This document shows positions 14,159-19,336 of a DNA stretch of 19,336 bases, one piece after another. The DNA is taken from positions 8,889 to 28,224 of the forward strand of contig DPVW01000155.1 in assembly GCA_003529325.1 (NCBI GenBank), written 5' to 3'. The translations under genes were made by a program, and so were the position numbers. The notes under the pieces are model-generated. The model saw only the letters and a list, made by a program, of their open reading frames with translations. It searched no databases and had not been told where the DNA came from. The stretch's first letter is position 1. The number at the start of each line of letters is the position of its first letter. The stretch comes from Candidatus Latescibacterota bacterium. Its GTDB lineage: Bacteria; Latescibacterota; UBA2968; UBA8231.

Positions 14159-16063
14159 TCAGTGGTTTGAGTTTTCAGTTGGTCTTCGTGGTGTGGCGAT
14201 ATCACGGAGTCGATCGATGCGCTCCTCGCGCCGTGTCGCCGACCAGTAACGACGTCCACCGTCGTAAGGCAGGTCGAAGATGACGAAACGATCACCATCG
14301 AGAATAAGCAGTTCCACGTGTCCCGTCTCCGGACTGTCCTCCACGGCGGCGCGCAGCCGATACGCGGAGAATTTGAGTCCATCGACACCGGCGATCACGA
14401 TCCCGGGATGAATACCTGCCACATCGGCAACACCACCGGGTGTGACACTGTTGATCTCCCCGGTATTCATCACCGTCAGACCAAGGGATTCACCCAGATA
14501 GATGAATTTGCCGCGGGTTTCCCGCTTCTTCAGCGATGCCGGCACCTCATCAACAAGCTCGATGCGATACCCCGCACTCTCAACCCAGTCGGCTGGAAAT
14601 CTCTCCTGGGTTTCTTCGATCCGTGTCTTCACCAGGTCCGCCCAATCGACCTTGGGATCGAGTCTCCCCAGGGCCTGGACGAGATCCTGTGTCGCGAATG
14701 GCACCGTCGTCCGCTGCCGATCCCCATCGCCGAAGAAGCTGCGACAGAACTCGTCGAGGTTGTGCAGCCCTGCCGATCGCTCCCGTAGCCGGGCATCGAA
14801 ATCGAGCCAGGTCAGAGCCCCTTCGACGTAGTAGGACTGGCCACGGCGTAACAGACCCCAGCTTCCGGAACCACCACGCAGCGTATAACCAGCCACCGCC
14901 GTGTCACGCAGTGGCCGCCACTGCCGGCCCTGCTCACGCAGTCGCACCGATGTATACCTGACGAGGGTTTCACGGAATTCATCGAAGGTCATCAGACCAC
15001 TGCGCACAGCCAGGACATTGCCCAGATATTGGGTCAGCCCTTCATAGACCCACAGTCCCTCTGTGTTTTTGTCGGTATGAAAGTCGCCTGTCACCATGCC
15101 GACGGGGCGACGATACTTGCCCACCCACGCATGGACAAACTCGTGTGGCAACAGATAACCGAGGCCATTGCTGATCCAGTCCAGATCGCGAAAAGCGTCG
15201 GCCTTGGCGGAATTGAGGCTGCTCTCCCGATGCTCGAGGCCGAGGCGGGGTGCCTGATCGCTGACGACGAGTAGAAATCGGTAGTCCCCGAAATGTGGCG
15301 CCGGTCCGAACAGAGCCTCGCTCTCCAGAACCAGCGCCGTGAGGGGAGCCAGTGTGCTGTCCGCCTGGGGCAGATCTCGCGCCTCATCGGCGACCATGTC
15401 GAGCCAGTATGTGGCCCCATCCGTGCGGGCAAGCTCGATCTCGCGGAAGTGCAGTCCGCAGATCAGCGGGCGATCGATCAACTGCTCGTAGGTGACCGGT
15501 TCAAAGCGGATGCGATCACCGGCACGGGAGGCAACTTTCAACGCCGACCCTGCCTGCCATCCCGAAGGCAGGGTCAGTTCCAATTCCACCAGCAGCGTCG
15601 CGGGGTCGACACCCTCCGGGGCGAGCAGCACTGTATTCCAGTTGATGATACCCAGCGTGTGGGCACCGAAGGCATCGACCCCCTTGGAGTTCGTCGATGG
15701 CTGGTTGGTGATATAGGTCAGATCCACCGTCAGCTGCGGTCGCAGATCTCTGTCACGCAACACGAGCAAGCAATACATATTGGACCAGTCCCGCTCCCAA
15801 CGCAGCACGGCGCCCCCCGAGTCGCGAGGCACCAGACCGGCCAGATTCTGCACGGGACCGCGGGGTGCGTGGATTCCTGGAATCCATTCGGGATACAACA
15901 GGGTCACCGTGTCGCCGGGAGCGTTGAACTCGAGGCTGCTGCGCAGCAACTTGCGCGGCAGCTCGGTTGCGTCCACGTGCACACGCATCGTCGGCTGGGC
16001 TATAGTCGGCGCGCTCGAGCAGAGCAACACCAGGACCCAGGATGTAATCCTGATCGGCATCAT
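14159..16063 (-). CDS. Secreted M61-family metallopeptidase with PDZ domain
   Basis: A 634-residue zinc aminopeptidase-type protein of family M61 (glycyl aminopeptidase). A signal peptide is clear at residues 1-22 (ITSWVLVLLCSSAPTIA then Q). The zinc site is HEFVH at 307-311 with the third ligand E341 in VYEGLTQY, and GLEHRESS (275-282) is the conserved family segment before it. A PDZ-like domain occupies about 525-600 (LGLTVMNTGEINSVTPGGVADVAGI split over its first strands), as usual in M61. The start is the first of two adjacent ATGs, at 16063; the frame is open to 16288 but those codons antisense the divergent gene. A -10-like TACAAT ends seven bases before the ATG and no ribosome-binding site is seen, so the transcript may be leaderless. 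It heads the minus-strand train. Role: periplasmic or extracellular peptide cleavage. Confidence 0.9.
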   Translation of the reverse strand: MMPIRITSWVLVLLCSSAPTIAQPTMRVHVDATELPRKLLRSSLEFNAPGDTVTLLYPEWIPGIHAPRGPVQNLAGLVPRDSGGAVLRWERDWSNMYCLLVLRDRDLRPQLTVDLTYITNQPSTNSKGVDAFGAHTLGIINWNTVLLAPEGVDPATLLVELELTLPSGWQAGSALKVASRAGDRIRFEPVTYEQLIDRPLICGLHFREIELARTDGATYWLDMVADEARDLPQADSTLAPLTALVLESEALFGPAPHFGDYRFLLVVSDQAPRLGLEHRESSLNSAKADAFRDLDWISNGLGYLLPHEFVHAWVGKYRRPVGMVTGDFHTDKNTEGLWVYEGLTQYLGNVLAVRSGLMTFDEFRETLVRYTSVRLREQGRQWRPLRDTAVAGYTLRGGSGSWGLLRRGQSYYVEGALTWLDFDARLRERSAGLHNLDEFCRSFFGDGDRQRTTVPFATQDLVQALGRLDPKVDWADLVKTRIEETQERFPADWVESAGYRIELVDEVPASLKKRETRGKFIYLGESLGLTVMNTGEINSVTPGGVADVAGIHPGIVIAGVDGLKFSAYRLRAAVEDSPETGHVELLILDGDRFVIFDLPYDGGRRYWSATRREERIDRLRDIATPRRPTENSNH

Positions 16064-16070
16064 GGCTGCA

Positions 16071-16096
16071 ATTGTACGTGCCCTCCGCGTTGGCAA
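16071..16096 (-). promoter_or_regulatory. Candidate leaderless promoter of the M61 gene
   Basis: The minus strand has TACAAT (16076-16071), five of six bases of the -10 consensus, ending seven bases before the ATG at 16063. TTGCCA (16096-16091) resembles a -35 box, but the 14-base spacing is short. With no ribosome-binding site, transcription starting at or next to the ATG is plausible. Confidence 0.35.
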
Positions 16097-16119
16097 CCAC
16101 CTGCGAGACAGCCTATCGT
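16090..16119 (+). promoter_or_regulatory. Candidate leaderless promoter of the GH20-like gene
   Basis: TTGGCA (16090-16095) is five of six bases of the -35 consensus, and TATCGT (16114-16119) follows after 18 bases. It ends six bases before the ATG at 16126, which lacks a ribosome-binding site. The -35 box overlaps the opposing -35-like box within GTTGGCAAC. Confidence 0.35.
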
Positions 16120-16125
16120 ACCCAC

Positions 16126-18066
16126 ATGGAATCCCGAGACTGGACGCGTTTTCTGCTGCCGCTGCCAAAGCGGTTCGACCTGGTGGGCAGCTTGGCCTGT
16201 GCCCCCGGCACGATCGCCATCTCCTGCTCTGGTGCCGGTGTGGTCCTTGACCAGGCGGTCGCTCATCTGCGCGAGGTGATCGGCGCACCGGCGGGCACCC
16301 GAACAGTCCTGACCATCGAACTCGCCCTGGTCGAGGCCGATGCGGCAGACTCGGACGAGCTCATGGGACTTCCGAATGCTGACCAGGCCTATCGAATCCA
16401 CATGGCAGCCCCTGATCGGCTTCGTGTCTACGGATTGCAGTCGGCAGGCGTGCTCTACGGCGCCCTCACCCTCGGACAACTGCTACGCCCATCACAGGGG
16501 CAACACGTCATCGAAGTGCCATTGATCGACGTACTCGACTGGCCCGACCTCGAGCAGCGTGGATTGTGGAATTTCCCCGATCCCGACGAGTGGATCCCAT
16601 GGATGGCGGGCATGAAGCTCAACTATGGAAAGATGGCCGACACCAGAAACCTGCCCGTCGTGCGCGACGAACCCGGCTCGGCCGTCATCGATGTCGAATT
16701 GCAGGAGGTCGGCAGACGCCATGCGTTTGCCTACATACCCTACATCGTACATCTCAATTTTCTACATGACATCGGTCTGTTCTCTGCTTATCCGGAACTG
16801 GCCGGGGTCGGCGACGGGGCTCTTGCAGGACGATATTTTGCCCACAATCAGGGCGATCAGCATCGTGCCCCCTGCGCCTCACAGCCCGTTCTCGTCGATC
16901 TGCTCACCGATTGGCTTATCTCCATCGCCGATCAGGGCGCCGACGAGATCAGTTGCTGGTTGAGCGAACGCCCCTGCCAGTGTCAATGCGAGCGGTGCAC
17001 ACCGACAGGCCAGTTTCTGCTCGAAACACGTGCCTTCCTCGCTGCCTGGCGCCGCGCACAGGCCCGGCATCCGGATCTGTCGATCCGCATCTTCTCATCC
17101 ACCACGACGCCACAGCAGGACGACCGAGTTCTTGCTGAGTTGCCACCGGAGGTCAGGTTCGAACGCGCCTGCGCCACCGCCATGGATCGGGTCAGACGGC
17201 AACCCCGTGATCGGTTCAGCAACCCCCTCATCGACGAAGCGGCCGCCACCGGGCGCTGGGTAGCCAGCTACGACGTCCCCATCGGCGCCTTCGGCAACGT
17301 CGACACACCTGAATTCAAGGTGCCTCAATACTCGGCACAGCGAATCCGCGACTTCGTCTCACAACTTTCGCAGCGCAGCTACGCTGGAGCCTATGGCATG
17401 CTCGCATGGGGCACGATGGGGCGCCAGGTCTGCGGCTACGCCATCTGCGCCCTCGCCGAATTTTCCTGGAATGTCGGCGGGCGCAGCATCAGCGATTTTG
17501 CCACCGCCTGGGCAACCCTCGAAAACATCTCCAACCCGCAGGCGGTCGGCACCTGGGCAGAATTGCTCGGCGAGGTAGAGTTCGACATCTATGACGCCGA
17601 CTTTCCGATCTGTTATTCATGGGGCCGCGCAGCCCAACTCGTCGAGAACAGGCAACCCCCCCGATTTGGTGAAGGCATGTTCCGCCACCTCACGGAGGTG
17701 GCCGACTTCGGACGTCACATCGAACGCTGCGAACAGGCGGCCACCCACGTCGAAGGTCTTGAGCGCCCCGAACTGTTGCTGGCGACAGACGTGATCAGCA
17801 GCTACGTAAAATTGTCCAGGGCCATCTGGCATGTGAGCCATCTCTTCGCCCACGCCGACCTGAGGCAACTCGAAACACAGCAACAGCTTGCGGAAGAACT
17901 GCAGCGACTCGACGTCGCCGGTATCGGCAACGTGGAAGCCATCCGCAGTTGGCGCACAAGTCTGGGCGCCGAGCCCTGGCACCACCGTGTGCACGACGCC
18001 ATCGCCGCAACCCAGGACACGGTGCGGCGAATCGACGGACACATCCGGGACAACTACTTGCACTGA
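16126..18066 (+). CDS. Glycoside hydrolase-like protein with GH20-type N-terminal domain
   Basis: A 646-residue predicted cytoplasmic protein. The segment GLQSAGVLYGALTLGQLL (103-120) is the signature of the GH20-type (zincin-like) domain that precedes the barrel in beta-N-acetylhexosaminidases and alpha-glucuronidases. A barrel-like region follows from about 138. It contains ISCWLSE (275-281) and then four cysteines in C284-x-C-x-C-x2-C291, recalling the cysteine motif of DUF4838-type proteins. The typical GH20 catalytic HxGGDE is missing (QGADE at 270-274 is the nearest match), so beta-hexosaminidase activity should not be assumed. The ATG at 16126 is chosen because the family resemblance begins downstream and a TTG or GTG further up (16072, 16078) would overlap the opposing promoter. 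There is no signal peptide. It diverges from the M61 peptidase and ends at a strong hairpin. Confidence 0.75.
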   Translation: MESRDWTRFLLPLPKRFDLVGSLACAPGTIAISCSGAGVVLDQAVAHLREVIGAPAGTRTVLTIELALVEADAADSDELMGLPNADQAYRIHMAAPDRLRVYGLQSAGVLYGALTLGQLLRPSQGQHVIEVPLIDVLDWPDLEQRGLWNFPDPDEWIPWMAGMKLNYGKMADTRNLPVVRDEPGSAVIDVELQEVGRRHAFAYIPYIVHLNFLHDIGLFSAYPELAGVGDGALAGRYFAHNQGDQHRAPCASQPVLVDLLTDWLISIADQGADEISCWLSERPCQCQCERCTPTGQFLLETRAFLAAWRRAQARHPDLSIRIFSSTTTPQQDDRVLAELPPEVRFERACATAMDRVRRQPRDRFSNPLIDEAAATGRWVASYDVPIGAFGNVDTPEFKVPQYSAQRIRDFVSQLSQRSYAGAYGMLAWGTMGRQVCGYAICALAEFSWNVGGRSISDFATAWATLENISNPQAVGTWAELLGEVEFDIYDADFPICYSWGRAAQLVENRQPPRFGEGMFRHLTEVADFGRHIERCEQAATHVEGLERPELLLATDVISSYVKLSRAIWHVSHLFAHADLRQLETQQQLAEELQRLDVAGIGNVEAIRSWRTSLGAEPWHHRVHDAIAATQDTVRRIDGHIRDNYLH

Positions 18067-18080
18067 TCGCAGCAGCAGCA

Positions 18081-18118
18081 GAAACGGGTCGACTCCAAAC
18101 CAGGGACCGACCCGTTTC
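18081..18118. terminator. Strong hairpin between convergent genes, bidirectional terminator
   Basis: A perfect 11-base-pair stem, GAAACGGGTCG (18081-18091) with CGACCCGTTTC (18108-18118), encloses a 16-base loop. It starts 15 bases after the GH20-like gene's stop and lies 26 bases from the end of the convergent DUF5069 gene. The stem carries A and T runs on its outer edges, as bidirectional terminators do, though no T run follows outside it. Confidence 0.55.
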
Positions 18119-18143
18119 GTATCTGAGCTCTGCTTGACAGAGC

Positions 18144-18578
18144 TTATTTCAGCGAATCGTGCAGCGTCGTCCAGTCGTCCAGGTTGTTCAGATTGACGGC
18201 GTCCAGAATCGAACCGTCATCACTGATGCCTGCTGCCGACAGGATCTCACCTCTGGTGCCGTCATCGTGATTGTAACCGCGGATCGCGGCATTCGAAGCC
18301 TCGATCTCGGAGCCAGGGATGTTTCCACCCCGCTGTTCGAGAACCCACGCCTCGAACTGGCCGTAGCTGGGCAGATTGCCCTCGACGTAGGCGATGGCGG
18401 CATCGCGATCAATCTGCAGACCGTCCAACGTCATCTGGTCGAAACCAGCACCGCACTGAGCATAGTCACCGGGGAGCTGACCCTTGGCGCTGAGCAGAAG
18501 CTTCGACCAGAGACGGGGCAGGTGGATGGCGCCGAGAGGGCCCGCCAGATCGGAACTGATGAGAGGGATCGTGCTCAT
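18144..18578 (-). CDS. DUF5069-type protein
   Basis: A 144-residue small soluble protein that resembles DUF5069 proteins of Planctomycetota-like bacteria. The matching segments are IPLISSDLAGPLGAIHLPRL (4-23), the GAGFDQMTLDGLQID stretch (43-57) and AAIRGYNHDD near the C-terminus. Its function is unknown; no catalytic motif or membrane segment is visible. The ATG at 18578 has a very good ribosome-binding site, GGAGGA, five to eight bases upstream. It stands alone, convergent with the GH20-like gene and divergent from the mannonate dehydratase gene. Confidence 0.72.
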   Translation of the reverse strand: MSTIPLISSDLAGPLGAIHLPRLWSKLLLSAKGQLPGDYAQCGAGFDQMTLDGLQIDRDAAIAYVEGNLPSYGQFEAWVLEQRGGNIPGSEIEASNAAIRGYNHDDGTRGEILSAAGISDDGSILDAVNLNNLDDWTTLHDSLK

Positions 18579-18794
18579 TTCTATCCTCCAGTAGGGAGAT
18601 TGGGTGGGTAGTAGGCTACGGGGTCCATCCAGAGGAACCCGATCAGCGTTTGATGAAGGGGAATGTCGACGCTGACGTCAAGCTGACAGCCAGTCTCTCT
18701 GCTGGCGGGCGTGCTTGCTTGCAGCAGGGCGGGGAGGCGCCTATGCTGACCGGCGCCAGATTTGTCCCGCCCCTCGAGCAGGAGTCCGGAATCG
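18579..18794. other. Divergent intergenic region
   Basis: These 216 bases separate the DUF5069 gene (minus) from the mannonate dehydratase gene (plus). A weak plus-strand promoter can be proposed: TTGCAG at 18719-18724 and TATGCT at 18742-18747, spaced 17 bases. The 8-base palindrome TGACGTCA lies at 18673-18680. Neither is strong. Frames open on both strands here do not resemble proteins. Confidence 0.35.
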
Positions 18795-19336
18795 ATGCAC
18801 GCAGGCACACAGCAGTTCACCACGACGGACAAAGATCTCGAATTTCTCGCCCGCCACGGCGTCACGGCAAAAAACGAAAACTCCATCACCTTCGACCGTG
18901 ACCGGGGTTGGGACGTAACAGAACTGATTGAGAAGAAGGAGAAATGCGCCAGATTCGGTGTCAACATGGAAATGGTCGCCATCCCCACGCACGCCCTGAA
19001 CCGGGATGGATCTTCGGTACCCGCCTATATGCGCGGCGACTTCACCGCGGGGGACGAGGAGATCGAACTGGTCTGCAAGCTGATTCGACAGACAGCCGAA
19101 GCAGGCATTCCGGCGGTTAAGTATTTCCTCTGCGAGATGGAAAACCAGCGCACCGAAAGTGTACCTCCAGGGCGCGGCAATTCAAGCTACAGTACGTGGG
19201 ATCTGGACAAGGCGGATGACTCGCCCCGCTACGACGAACCGGTCACGGCACAGATGAACTGGGAGCGCATCACCCATTACCTGGAGCGTGTCGTCCCCGT
19301 AGCCGAAGAGTGCAAGGTGCGCATGGCCTGCCACCC
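18795..19336 (+). CDS. uxuA: Mannonate dehydratase-like protein, 5' part (runs off the window)
   Basis: An open frame of 180 complete codons from the ATG at 18795 to the end of the window, with no stop. It resembles the N-terminal half of the xylose-isomerase-like mannonate dehydratases, which convert D-mannonate to 2-keto-3-deoxygluconate in hexuronate breakdown. Recognisable parts are LEFLARHGV (15-23), the GVNMEMVAIPTHAL stretch, AGIPAVKYFLCEME, PGRGNSSYSTWDLDKA, WERITHYLERVVPVAEE, and a final MACHP whose histidine lies in the metal-site region. AGGAG lies ten bases upstream of the ATG. The catalytic C-terminal half is outside the window, so activity and exact subfamily cannot be confirmed; the gene symbol is by resemblance. 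It shares the sugar-acid theme with the galactonate-dehydratase-like gene at 7651-8778. Confidence 0.8.
   Translation, partial: MHAGTQQFTTTDKDLEFLARHGVTAKNENSITFDRDRGWDVTELIEKKEKCARFGVNMEMVAIPTHALNRDGSSVPAYMRGDFTAGDEEIELVCKLIRQTAEAGIPAVKYFLCEMENQRTESVPPGRGNSSYSTWDLDKADDSPRYDEPVTAQMNWERITHYLERVVPVAEECKVRMACH

Noticed and set aside
15293..16279. Open frame of 328 codons on the plus strand opposite the M61 peptidase
   Set aside because: Antisense to a clear signal-peptide and zinc-site gene; the translation shows no domain pattern.
1..19336. CRISPR arrays, tRNA genes, insertion sequences, phage genes
   Set aside because: No regularly spaced repeats, cloverleaf-like sequences, transposase or phage motifs were seen on either strand.

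Overview
The window reads as a GC-rich (about 60%), densely packed bacterial chromosome segment. It carries roughly 15 protein genes and no RNA genes, CRISPR arrays or insertion sequences that I can see. It combines three phytanoyl-CoA-dioxygenase-type (PhyH) enzymes, two Gfo/Idh/MocA oxidoreductases, a sulfatase, an isochorismatase-like hydrolase, a galactonate-dehydratase-like enolase, a BNR/sialidase-fold protein, a PmoA-like (DUF6807) protein, a DUF5069 protein and a mannonate-dehydratase start. That mix is typical of uncultivated carbohydrate-degrading bacteria such as Latescibacterota, Poribacteria and the Planctomycetota. High GC makes Latescibacterota my best guess, but this is inferred from gene content only.

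Layout. Bases 1-202 hold the probable end of an upstream gene and two hairpins. A PhyH gene (203-1033, minus) is divergent from a tight plus-strand cassette (1170-5270): Gfo/Idh/MocA oxidoreductase, ceramidase-fold metalloenzyme, second PhyH dioxygenase, SAM methyltransferase. Each junction in the cassette overlaps by 1-4 bases, so the four products are probably made together. Converging on it is a minus-strand operon (8778 to 5287): galactonate-dehydratase-like enolase, isochorismatase-like hydrolase, sulfatase. A sialidase-fold gene (8883-9971, plus) diverges from that operon.

A second minus-strand train runs from 16063 to 10073: secreted M61 peptidase, third PhyH dioxygenase, a YHYH-PEBP lipoprotein gene broken by three frame shifts, second Gfo/Idh/MocA oxidoreductase, PmoA-like protein. 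The M61 gene is divergent from a GH20-related glycosidase-like gene (16126-18066, plus); the 62 bases between them hold two overlapping candidate promoters that look leaderless. A strong hairpin separates the GH20-like gene from a convergent DUF5069 gene. The window ends inside a mannonate dehydratase gene.

Taken together the region looks like part of a glycan and sugar-acid utilisation island: desulfation, glycoside cleavage, sugar oxidation and aldonate/uronate dehydration. Non-heme iron oxygenases of unknown substrate are mixed in. The parts most likely to be undescribed are the overlapping four-gene cassette at 1170-5270 and the five-gene train at 16063-10073. I could not run any database search; family names rest on motifs read from the translations.
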